Positions 9,658-16,490 of a DNA stretch of 64,000 nt are shown one piece after another. The notes under the pieces are model-generated. The model was not told the origin of the DNA and ran no database searches. It was given only the letters and a program-made list of their open reading frames with translations. Source of the stretch: Stenotrophomonas sp. NA06056. GTDB taxonomy: Bacteria; Pseudomonadota; Gammaproteobacteria; Xanthomonadales; Xanthomonadaceae. The number at the start of each line of letters is the position of its first letter. The first letter of the stretch is position 1. The position numbers and the translations under genes are program-made. The stretch covers positions 3,472,001 to 3,536,000 of the forward strand of contig NZ_CP054931.1 in assembly GCF_013364355.1 (NCBI RefSeq), in the 5' to 3' direction.

Positions 9658-11364
9658 GTGTCGGCCTGGCAGCAGCGGCAGCAACTGCAGCAGGCGATCA
9701 CGCGCCAGCCCGGCGACTTCGTCGCCTGGGTGATGCTGGCCGATCTGGAACTGGAAGCCGGTGACATTGCGGCCGGCGAGCAGGCCGCGCGACGCGCGCT
9801 GCAGCTGCGGCCCAACCATCCTGAAGCACTTGCCCGGCTGGGCCGGGTAGCGTGGATGGCGGGGGCGCATGCCGATGCCGCCAAACTGCTTGGCCAGGCC
9901 TCCGCGCTGGCACCGGAGCACCCGGGCATTGCGTTGTGGCTGGGGCATGCGCTGGAAGATGCCAACGATGCAGAGGGCGCATCCGCGGCCTATCGCCGCG
10001 CGCATGCCCTGATGCCCGATGAGCCCTATATCGCCGCACAACGCCTCGCCTGGCAGCGTCGCCTATGCGATTGGCAGGACGTGGATGTGCTGGCCACGCG
10101 GGTGCGCGGCGCATTGGTGTCCGGTCAGGGCGTGGTGGAACCCTTTGCGTTTCTCAGCGAAGACGCCAGCGCGGCCGAACAGCTGGCCTGTGCCCGAGCG
10201 CGCGCGGCCGCTGTCGCTGCTGCGGTGCGGCCACTGCCGCCGGTGAAGCTGCGCAAACGAGGTCCACTTCGCGTGGGTTTCCTGTCCAACGGTTTCGGCG
10301 CTCATCCCACCGGATTGCTGACGGTGGCGCTGCTGGAACATATGAGCCAGGACCCGGCCCTGCACCTGCATCTGTTCGCGCTCAACGCCGACGATGGCAG
10401 CCGCATCCGCCAACGCCTGCGGACCGCCACCCGGCTGCATGACGTGGCGGGATTGCGCCATGCCGATACCGCCGCGCGCATCCGTGCACAGGGCATCGAC
10501 CTGCTGTTCGACCTGCGCGGCTGGGGCGGCGGCGGCACACCGGAAGTACTGGCGATGCGCCCTGCCCCGCTGCAGCTCAACTGGCTGGCCTACCCCGGCA
10601 CCTCCGGTGCGCCGTGGCTGGATGCCGTGATCGCCGACCCCTTCACGCTGCCGCCCTCGATGGAAGCGCACTACAGCGAACGTGTACTGCGCCTGCCGCG
10701 TGCATTCCAGCCCTCGGACAACACCCGTCTGCTGGAACCGGCACCGGACCGCACGGCATGCGGGCTGCCCGCGCAGGGCGTGGTGTTCTGCTGCTTCAAC
10801 AACAGCTACAAGCTCAACCCGCGCAGCATGGGCCGCGCGTTCGCGGTGCTGCAGGCAGTCCCCGGCAGCGTGCTGTGGCTGCTGTCCGGCCCCGGCCACG
10901 CCGATGCCCGCCTGCGTATCGCCGCGCAGGCTGCTGGCTTGGATCCGGCGCGCTTGGTGTTCATGGCCAAGCTTCCCCATCCGCAGTACCTGGCCCGCTA
11001 TCAGCTGGCCGATCTGTTCCTGGATACGAACCCGTACAACGCGCACACCACCGCATCGGATGCACTGTGGGCTGGTTGCCCGGTACTGACCTGCCCCGGC
11101 GATACCTTCGCCGCGCGCGTGGCCGGCAGCCTCAACCATCAGCTGGGGCTGGACCACATGAACGTCACCGACGATGCGGCATTCGTCGCCTCCGCCAGTG
11201 CACTCGGCAACGATCCAGCCGCCTTGGCCGCTGTGCGCGCAGAACTTGCGCAGGCACGCGAGCGCAGCGGCCTGTTCGACATGGCGGCCTTCGCACGCGA
11301 TCTGTCCGCACTGCTTCAGCAGCTGGCCCGCGAACACGGCTGGCAGGACCTCGACACGCCCTGA
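9658..11364 (+). CDS. TPR plus family-41 glycosyltransferase, O-GlcNAc transferase-like (SPINDLY/OGT type)
   Basis: 568 residues: TPR-like helical repeats (about 1-130) followed by a two-lobed GT41 catalytic region. Recognisable blocks are VGFLSNGFGAHPTGLL (H216), the LNWLAYPGTSGAPWLDAVIA segment, FCCFNNSYKLNPRSM (K385) and LFLDTNPYNAHTTASDALW with CPVLTCPGDTFAARVAGS. The Xanthomonas campestris OGT homologue used for structural work is, as I recall, also 568 residues, with its key His and Lys at 218 and 388. Donor and acceptor are unknown here. The start is a GTG 5 bases after prfA, so it is probably cotranscribed with it. Confidence 0.85.
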   Translation: MSAWQQRQQLQQAITRQPGDFVAWVMLADLELEAGDIAAGEQAARRALQLRPNHPEALARLGRVAWMAGAHADAAKLLGQASALAPEHPGIALWLGHALEDANDAEGASAAYRRAHALMPDEPYIAAQRLAWQRRLCDWQDVDVLATRVRGALVSGQGVVEPFAFLSEDASAAEQLACARARAAAVAAAVRPLPPVKLRKRGPLRVGFLSNGFGAHPTGLLTVALLEHMSQDPALHLHLFALNADDGSRIRQRLRTATRLHDVAGLRHADTAARIRAQGIDLLFDLRGWGGGGTPEVLAMRPAPLQLNWLAYPGTSGAPWLDAVIADPFTLPPSMEAHYSERVLRLPRAFQPSDNTRLLEPAPDRTACGLPAQGVVFCCFNNSYKLNPRSMGRAFAVLQAVPGSVLWLLSGPGHADARLRIAAQAAGLDPARLVFMAKLPHPQYLARYQLADLFLDTNPYNAHTTASDALWAGCPVLTCPGDTFAARVAGSLNHQLGLDHMNVTDDAAFVASASALGNDPAALAAVRAELAQARERSGLFDMAAFARDLSALLQQLAREHGWQDLDTP

Positions 11365-11404
11365 CATCGCCCTGCGCTACGCTCGGGCTTCCCTCCCGCG
11401 TGGT

Positions 11405-12193
11405 ATGACGATGGCCAAGCTCAAGCGCAAGGAATACGACGAACTGCTGCAGCCACTGCAGCTGGAACTGGCGGCGATGGCGCGCTGGGTGCAGCACAGC
11501 GGACAACGCCTGCTGGTACTGTTCGAAGGACGCGACACCGCCGGCAAGGGCGGCGCCATCCAGGCCATCAGCGAGCACCTCAACCCGCGCCAATGCAGGG
11601 TGGTGGCGCTGCCCAAACCCACCGACCGCGAAGCCACGCAGTGGTATTTCCAGCGCTACGCCACCCATCTGCCGGCCGCTGGCGAAATCGTGCTGATGGA
11701 CCGCAGCTGGTACAACCGCGCTGGCGTGGAACGGGTGATGGGCTATTGCAGCGAGACCGAATACCAGCAGTTCCTGCGCCAGGCACCGGTATTCGAACAG
11801 CTGCTGGTGGATGACGGCATCCTGCTGTTCAAGTACTGGTTGTGCGTGGACCAGGAGCAGCAGGAGAAGCGCTTTGCCGAACGCCACGTCGATCCGCTGA
11901 AGGGCTGGAAGCTGTCGCCGGTGGACCTGAAGTCGCGCAGCAAGTACAGCGCGTACACCGAAGCGCGCGAGGCGATGCTGCGCGCCACCCATCGCGACGG
12001 TGCGCCGTGGACGCTGGTGGATTTCAACGACCAGCGGCTGGGTCGCCTGACCCTCGCCCGCAACCTGCTGGACCGGCTGCCGGACACGCGGGTGGATGCA
12101 CCGTTGCCGGAGCTGCCGAAGCTGAAGGGCAAGCTGCATCGCGAGCACTACGACGTGCTGAAGCCGATCGAGGATTTTCCGGTCGAGGGTTAG
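11405..12193 (+). CDS. ppk2: Polyphosphate kinase 2 family protein
   Basis: A 262-residue single-domain PPK2 that transfers phosphate between inorganic polyphosphate and nucleoside di- or monophosphates. The P-loop is EGRDTAGKGG at residues 41-50 (D44, K48), the lid/Walker B block is MDRSWYNRAGVERVMGYC, and the downstream KYWLCVDQEQQEKRF and PLKGWKLSPVDLKSR segments are PPK2 hallmarks. Whether it makes ADP or GDP (class I) or acts on AMP cannot be read from sequence alone. The ATG at 11405 is used; 11411 is a close alternative. It follows the GT41 gene by 40 bases. Confidence 0.9.
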   Translation: MTMAKLKRKEYDELLQPLQLELAAMARWVQHSGQRLLVLFEGRDTAGKGGAIQAISEHLNPRQCRVVALPKPTDREATQWYFQRYATHLPAAGEIVLMDRSWYNRAGVERVMGYCSETEYQQFLRQAPVFEQLLVDDGILLFKYWLCVDQEQQEKRFAERHVDPLKGWKLSPVDLKSRSKYSAYTEAREAMLRATHRDGAPWTLVDFNDQRLGRLTLARNLLDRLPDTRVDAPLPELPKLKGKLHREHYDVLKPIEDFPVEG

Positions 12194-12202
12194 GGTGGGT
12201 CG

Positions 12203-12230
12203 GCAGGGCCTGCGGCCCTGCACCTGCTAC
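12203..12230 (-). repeat. REP-like palindrome, outer left arm of the 12.2-12.8 kb dyad
   Basis: GCAGGGCC and GGCCCTGC pair around TGC, then ACCTG and CTAC follow, a GTAG head on the minus strand. A related palindrome lies in opposite orientation at 12754-12770, so the two bracket the whole intergenic region. Confidence 0.5.
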
Positions 12231-12283
12231 AGGCAACGGCAACAGCCGAAGCAACAGCGAAAGCGGGTATCACGTGGGATGGC

Positions 12284-12379
12284 GGGGCGGTGTCGGAGTG
12301 CGGGGACGCCGCAAGTACGTCCTTGTAGGCTTGGCCGCGGCATCCATGCCGCGGACACCCCGCAATCCGACACCGCCCC
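12284..12379 (+). repeat. Variable-arm palindromic element, copy A
   Basis: 22-nt arms 12284-12305 and 12358-12379 are complementary with one mismatch. They enclose a 52-nt core: a conserved segment 12306-12334 (starting ACGCCGCAAGTACGTCC), a 7-bp hairpin 12335-12354 with loop ATCCAT, and ACA. Conserved flanks lie outside: GTGGGATGGC before and CCTTCGACAGATTTCCGG after. Confidence 0.8.
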
Positions 12380-12470
12380 ACCTTCGACAGATTTCCGGTG
12401 GCTGATGGATTCACGCCATGCGTGAATGAATCTCCATCGAAATCGAATATTTCGACAATTGAACGAAGAA

Positions 12471-12494
12471 CATCCACGCATGGCGTGGATCTAC
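12471..12494 (-). repeat. SMAG-type REP palindrome
   Basis: The minus strand reads GTAGATCCACGCCATGCGTGG then ATG, identical to copies at 24345, 31041 and 31119. A degenerate relative (ATTCACGC/GCGTGAAT) is at 12409-12427. Both lie in the space between elements A and B. Confidence 0.75.
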
Positions 12495-12564
12495 GTGTCG
12501 ACCAAGGCCGACACACACCAAGAACAGGCCATGACATTCCGACAGATCGCGGGAATCTGTCGAA

Positions 12565-12666
12565 GGCGGGGTGGGTCCGGTTGCGGGGGCGTGAGCCGCA
12601 TGGATGCGGCGACCGAGCTTACATGGACGTACTTGCAGCGTCCCCCGCAACCGGACCCACCCCGCC
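12565..12666 (-). repeat. Variable-arm palindromic element, copy B (inverted relative to A)
   Basis: Perfect 25-bp arms 12565-12589 and 12642-12666 enclose a 52-nt core (12590-12641). Read on the minus strand, the core begins ACGCTGCAAGTACGTCCATG and contains a 5-bp hairpin (12595-12610) with loop ATCCAT. Flanks match copy A: GTGGGATGGC on one side, CCTTCGACAGATT on the other, and a CAACAGCCGAAGCAACAGC block further out is shared with A. Confidence 0.8.
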
Positions 12667-12716
12667 ATCCCACGGATCGCCGCTGTTGCTGTTGCTTCGG
12701 CTGTTGTTGTTGAGGT

Positions 12717-12739
12717 TGCCGGCCAGCGGCCGGCACTAC
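12717..12739 (-). repeat. SMAG-type REP palindrome
   Basis: TGCCGGCC and GGCCGGCA pair around AGC and are followed by CTAC, so the minus strand has the GTAG head. The same sequence occurs at 43071-43093 and inverted at 43149-43171. Confidence 0.7.
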
Positions 12740-12781
12740 CGCGGGTGGCGGGTGCAGGGCGCAGCCCTGCCGAGCACCCCC

Positions 12782-13345
12782 TTATTTGGCAGCCGCGATC
12801 TGCTGTTCGATGTCGGCGGCGGTGACCGGGCCGAGGAAGCTGTGCGCCAGCTTGCCCTGCGGGTCGATCAGATGGGTCAGCGGCAGGCCGCGTGGGGTGG
12901 CGAAGTCGGCCGGCGGATCAAACGGATCGACGATCACGATCGGATAGGTCACCGGATGCTTGGTCAGGAACGACTGCATCTCCGGCGCCTCGATGTCCTC
13001 ATAGGCCAGGCCGACCACTTCGATGTTGCTGCGCATGGCATGCAACGCCGACAGCTCGGGCATTTCCTTGCGGCAAGGCGCGCACCAGGTCGCCCAGAAA
13101 TTCACCACCACCCACTTGCCACGATGCGCGGCCAGATCGTAATCACTGCCATCGACCGCCTTCATCTTCAGCGTCGGGAACTCGGCGGTGACGCGCTCGG
13201 CGGGCGTGTCCTCAACCGGCGCCGGGGCGGCCGGGGTCGGTGCCTGTGCCGGCGGCTGGCTGCTGGCCGGGGTCGGCTCCTGTGCAGGTTTGCAGGCGGC
13301 CAGGGCCAACAGCGCGGCCAGCAGCAACGGGGTCTTGCGGGTCAT
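12782..13345 (-). CDS. TlpA-like thioredoxin-fold lipoprotein
   Basis: A 187-residue periplasmic thiol-disulphide protein. A lipoprotein signal ends at LAAC (C18), followed by a long Pro/Ala/Gln linker (about 19-50). The thioredoxin fold has the redox motif WCAPC at 87-91 within VVNFWATWCAPCRKEM, and a cis-Pro region FATPRGLPLTHLID. Such proteins reduce or isomerise cysteines in exported proteins, for example in cytochrome c maturation. The start overlaps the yihY stop as ATGA, so it is translated with that gene. Confidence 0.88.
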   Translation of the reverse strand: MTRKTPLLLAALLALAACKPAQEPTPASSQPPAQAPTPAAPAPVEDTPAERVTAEFPTLKMKAVDGSDYDLAAHRGKWVVVNFWATWCAPCRKEMPELSALHAMRSNIEVVGLAYEDIEAPEMQSFLTKHPVTYPIVIVDPFDPPADFATPRGLPLTHLIDPQGKLAHSFLGPVTAADIEQQIAAAK

Positions 13346-14616
13346 GGAGTGTCTCCAGAATCAGGGTAGATGTCGCTGACGCGACGCTTGAGGCGTTCAC
13401 GCAGCGGCAGGCGCAACTCGTCCAGCGCAGCCAGTGCGGCCTTGCCCAGGCCGTCATCGCGGTAAGGCAGGTGCTGTTCGGCCACTGGAATGCGCAGCTG
13501 TGTACATTCGTACAGATCGCCCAGGCTGACCTGGTCCAGGTCACGGGCCAGCAGCCACTCGCCGCGCTCATCGCGGCGCAGCAGGCCGATGCCCTCCAGG
13601 TTGCAGGCCAGGTCCTGCAGCAGCGAGTCGGTCAGCATCGGCTCCAGCCGCAGGATCTCGTCGTCGGCCAGCCCCTTGCCCTTGGCGCGTGCGTGCTGGA
13701 AGCGCCCGAGCAAACGCAGCAGGCCATAGAACTCGTAGCCCTGCGGCAGGCGCAGTTCTATCGGCTGGTAGCGGAAGGCCGCCATCGACGACGCCAGCGA
13801 CGCGCCCAACAGCACGGCCACCCAGCACAGGTAGATCCACAGCAGCAGGATCGGGACGAAGGCCACGGTGCCATACAGCTTCTGATAGGACTGGAAGCTG
13901 CCCAGGTAGGCGCCGATGCCCCACTTCACCAGCTCGAGGATCACCGCAGCGAGAATCGCGCCTGGAATCGCGTGGCGCCACTTCACGGTGTGGTGTGGCA
14001 CTACCCGGAACATCAGGGTGATGCACACGAATTCGATCAGGATCGGCGCCAGCCGCAGTGCAAGATCGGCCAGCCAGCGTCCCTCCTGCGTGCCGAACAG
14101 CGGCATCGCGAATACCCTCGCCGACACGGCCAGCGACGCAGCGGCGAGCATCGCGCCGAGGGTCAGCACCGTCCAGTAGACCAGGAAGCGGGTCAGCCGC
14201 GGCCGGCTGCTACCGACTCGCCAGATCTGGTTGAAGGTCTCTTCAACACTGTTGAGGGTGATCAGCAGCGAGATGACCAGGGCGATGAAGCCGGCGGCGG
14301 TGAGCTGGCCGGCACTGGCCGAGAACTGCCGCAGGTAACCCTCGGCGGCGCGCGCGGCGTTGGGCACGAAGTTGGAGAAGACGTAGTCGCTGAGCTGGTC
14401 GCTCCAGCGATCGAACACCGGGAAGGCCGAGAGCACGCCGAACACCACGATCGCCAACGGCACCAGCGCGAACACCGTGGTGTAGGCCAGCGCGGCGGCC
14501 GCCTGGAACAGGCGGTCGTCGAGGAAGCGGCGCCACAGGAAGCGGCCGAAGCTGGCGGCGCGTGCGCGATCCCGCGCGCGCTCCATCCACAAATTGAGCG
14601 TATCCAAAGGTTCCAT
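13342..14616 (-). CDS. YihY/BrkB family inner-membrane protein
   Basis: 424 residues with about six hydrophobic segments in the first 300 residues, for example AAAALAYTTVFALVPLAIVV, the TAAGFIALVISLLITLNSVE region and VAFVPILLLWIYLCWVAVLL. The early FLDDRLFQAAAALAYTTVFA and the N-Q-I-W-R-V block are typical of the family once called RNase BN, now regarded as a membrane protein of unknown function. The cytosolic C-terminal part (about 300-424) carries a winged-helix-like segment (ACNLEGIGLLRRDERGEWLL). The ATG at 14616 fits the family; the open frame upstream overlaps wrbA. Confidence 0.88.
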   Translation of the reverse strand: MEPLDTLNLWMERARDRARAASFGRFLWRRFLDDRLFQAAAALAYTTVFALVPLAIVVFGVLSAFPVFDRWSDQLSDYVFSNFVPNAARAAEGYLRQFSASAGQLTAAGFIALVISLLITLNSVEETFNQIWRVGSSRPRLTRFLVYWTVLTLGAMLAAASLAVSARVFAMPLFGTQEGRWLADLALRLAPILIEFVCITLMFRVVPHHTVKWRHAIPGAILAAVILELVKWGIGAYLGSFQSYQKLYGTVAFVPILLLWIYLCWVAVLLGASLASSMAAFRYQPIELRLPQGYEFYGLLRLLGRFQHARAKGKGLADDEILRLEPMLTDSLLQDLACNLEGIGLLRRDERGEWLLARDLDQVSLGDLYECTQLRIPVAEQHLPYRDDGLGKAALAALDELRLPLRERLKRRVSDIYPDSGDTP

Positions 14617-14693
14617 CGGCGCAAGGGTACCCGATGCGGAATCGGTGCAGGATAGCCATACTGGTGTCCACACGATGAGGAGAGCTGGGCGCG

Positions 14694-15287
14694 ATGGGCG
14701 AAATCCTGGTGCTGTACTACAGCCGCGGCGGTTCGGTGGCACGGCTGGCGCGCCAGATCGCGCGGGGCATCGGCGAGGTGCCGGGCATGGCTGCACGGCT
14801 GCGCACGGTGCCACCGGTGGCTGCCGTCACCCAGACCGCGCAGCCGCCGGTGCCGGACGATGGCGCGCCTTATGTAAGCGTGCAGGACCTGGTCGAGTGC
14901 CAGGGACTGCTGCTTGGCAGCCCTACCCGTTTCGGCAACATGGCCGCGCCGGTCAAGCATTTCCTCGATGGGCTGGGCGCCGAATGGGTGAACGGCACGC
15001 TGGCGGGCAAGCCGGCCGGGGTGTTCACGTCCACCGCGTCGATGCATGGCGGCCAGGAGTCGACCCTGCTGTCGATGCAGGTGCCGCTGCTGCACCACGG
15101 CTGCCTGATCGTCGGCATTCCGTTCACCGAGCCGGCACTGAGCCACACCACCAGTGGCGGCACACCGTATGGTGCCAGCCACGTAGCGGGCGCCGCCGAC
15201 GACCCGCAACCCACCGACGATGAAGCGGTGCTGGCACGCGCGCTGGGGCGGCGTGTGGCCGACATCGCGCAGCGGCTGGCGCGATGA
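14694..15287 (+). CDS. wrbA: NAD(P)H:quinone oxidoreductase, WrbA family flavoprotein
   Basis: A 197-residue flavodoxin-fold protein that reduces quinones by two electrons with FMN. The FMN phosphate loop is YYSRGGSVARLA at the N-terminus, the SPTRFGNMAAPVKHFLDGLG block is the WrbA signature, and STASMHGGQESTL and the C-terminal PYGASHVAG region are also typical. GAGGAG precedes the ATG. It diverges from yihY and overlaps the following DUF2069 gene by ATGA. Confidence 0.93.
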   Translation: MGEILVLYYSRGGSVARLARQIARGIGEVPGMAARLRTVPPVAAVTQTAQPPVPDDGAPYVSVQDLVECQGLLLGSPTRFGNMAAPVKHFLDGLGAEWVNGTLAGKPAGVFTSTASMHGGQESTLLSMQVPLLHHGCLIVGIPFTEPALSHTTSGGTPYGASHVAGAADDPQPTDDEAVLARALGRRVADIAQRLAR

Positions 15288-15619
15288 GCAGCGCGCCGCG
15301 CACCGTGCTGCTGCTGGCCTTGATGGGGCTGGCGGCGCTGTTTGCCGGCTGGTTCATCAACGACAAACACTGGTTGGCCACCCAGCTGGTGTTCACTGCA
15401 CCGCCGCTGGCGCTGGCCATCGCCCTGCGCCTGGGCTGGCGCAAGGCCGGTTTCTGGGCCGCGGTGCTGGCGCTGGGCTGGTTCAGCCACGGCGTAATGA
15501 GCGCCTGGAGCCATCCCGAGACCCGCTGGCTGGCACTCCTCGAAATCGTGCTGGCGCTGCTGGTGATCTTCTCGGCCAGTCTGCCCGGCCTGCGCGCCCG
15601 TTTCGGGCGGCGGCGCTGA
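15284..15619 (+). CDS. DUF2069 small inner-membrane protein
   Basis: A 111-residue protein with four predicted transmembrane helices and short polar loops (for example VLLLALMGLAALFAGWFI, TQLVFTAPPLALAIALRL, AAVLALGWFSHGVM and LLEIVLALLVIFSASL). It has the composition and length of DUF2069. The function is unknown. Coupling to wrbA by the ATGA overlap is a recurring arrangement and suggests a link to quinone metabolism, which is only inference. Confidence 0.8.
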   Translation: MSSAPRTVLLLALMGLAALFAGWFINDKHWLATQLVFTAPPLALAIALRLGWRKAGFWAAVLALGWFSHGVMSAWSHPETRWLALLEIVLALLVIFSASLPGLRARFGRRR

Positions 15620-15689
15620 CGCTGCGCCCGGCGGGCCGTATCATCTGCAGTCCCGGCCCAGCGCCGCTGTACCTGCCTTGGTTTCGCGC

Positions 15690-16184
15690 ATGCACATGAT
15701 GGAAGAGCTCCTGGTCGTCACCACCGGTGGCACGATCGACAAGATCTATTTCGACGACAAGTCGGACTACCAGATCGGCGACCCGCAGATCGGCATGATC
15801 CTGCGCGAACTGGGGGTCACGTTCCGTTTCAACGTGATTCCGATCCTGCGCAAGGATTCGCTGCACATCAACGACGACGATCGTGAGTTGATCCGCGCGA
15901 CGATCGCTGCGCAGCCCACCCGCCATGTGCTGGTGACCCACGGCACCGATTCGATGGTGCAGACCGGCAAGGTGCTGGCGACGATTCCCGACAAGACCAT
16001 CGTGATGACCGGCGCACTGAGCCCGGCGCGTTTCCGTGGTTCGGACGCGGAGTTCAACATCGGCTGCGCGATCGGTGCGGTGCAGTCGCTGCCGGTGGGG
16101 GTGTTCATCGCAATGAATGGCCGGATCTTCGATCCGCAGCATGTGCGCAAGAACGTGGCGGCGAACCGGTTCGAGTCGGTTTGA
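15690..16184 (+). CDS. Short asparaginase-like protein (single N-terminal domain)
   Basis: 164 residues covering only the N-terminal domain of type I/II L-asparaginases. The first threonine motif is VVTTGGTIDK and the second is LVTHGTDSMV, followed by KTIVMTGALSPARF. The domain that normally completes the active site (another ~150 residues) is absent, and the protein ends cleanly after NVAANRFESV. Catalysis would need a dimer partner or may be lost. Start candidates are ATGs at 15690, 15696 and 15699; no strong ribosome site decides between them. Confidence 0.78.
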   Translation: MHMMEELLVVTTGGTIDKIYFDDKSDYQIGDPQIGMILRELGVTFRFNVIPILRKDSLHINDDDRELIRATIAAQPTRHVLVTHGTDSMVQTGKVLATIPDKTIVMTGALSPARFRGSDAEFNIGCAIGAVQSLPVGVFIAMNGRIFDPQHVRKNVAANRFESV

Positions 16185-16240
16185 GGGATCAAGGCGCGCT
16201 GTCGCGCGGATGGGTTCAGCGTTTTGGTTGCTGCTGGGTT

Positions 16241-16346
16241 GAGGGGGTGATCCCCCCGACGCAGGACACGCCGTAAACCCATCCCTGGGGGCTCGATGGC
16301 GCCATCCTTGGCGCCAACGGTCCTGCGTCGGGGGGATCACCCCCTC
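16241..16346 (+). repeat. Variable-arm palindromic element, copy C
   Basis: Perfect 27-bp arms 16241-16267 and 16320-16346 surround the 52-nt core 16268-16319. The core begins ACGCCGTAAACCCATCCCTG and holds a 7-bp hairpin 16297-16316 (TGGCGCC/GGCGCCA) with loop ATCCTT. CTGACAGATC follows the right arm. It is the only unpaired copy and fills most of the 306-base gap between the asparaginase-like gene and the protease terminator. Confidence 0.8.
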
Positions 16347-16437
16347 CTGACAGATCATCGCGCGCGGCCAGCAAGGTCAAGGGCAGAGCAAGAGCAAATG
16401 CACTGCTGCACATTGCTCTCTCCGCTTCGCCGCCCCT

Positions 16438-16468
16438 AAAAAAAACGCCCCGGCCGAAGCCGGGGCGT
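16438..16468 (-). terminator. Rho-independent terminator of the S8 protease gene
   Basis: A perfect 9-bp stem (16447-16455 with 16460-16468, loop CGAA on the plus strand) is followed on the minus strand by a run of nine T residues, 22 bases after the protease stop codon. Confidence 0.93.
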
Positions 16469-16490
16469 GCCCATGGAGAGGGGCTTGGGC

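Noticed and set aside
12284..12666. Insertion sequence or MITE with a nearby transposase
   Set aside because: No transposase or integrase frame is present, no target-site duplication is clear, and arms differ between copies, unlike terminal inverted repeats of one element.
12194..12781. CRISPR-like array
   Set aside because: Repeats are palindromic, in both orientations, with unequal spacing and no regular spacers; no cas gene is near.
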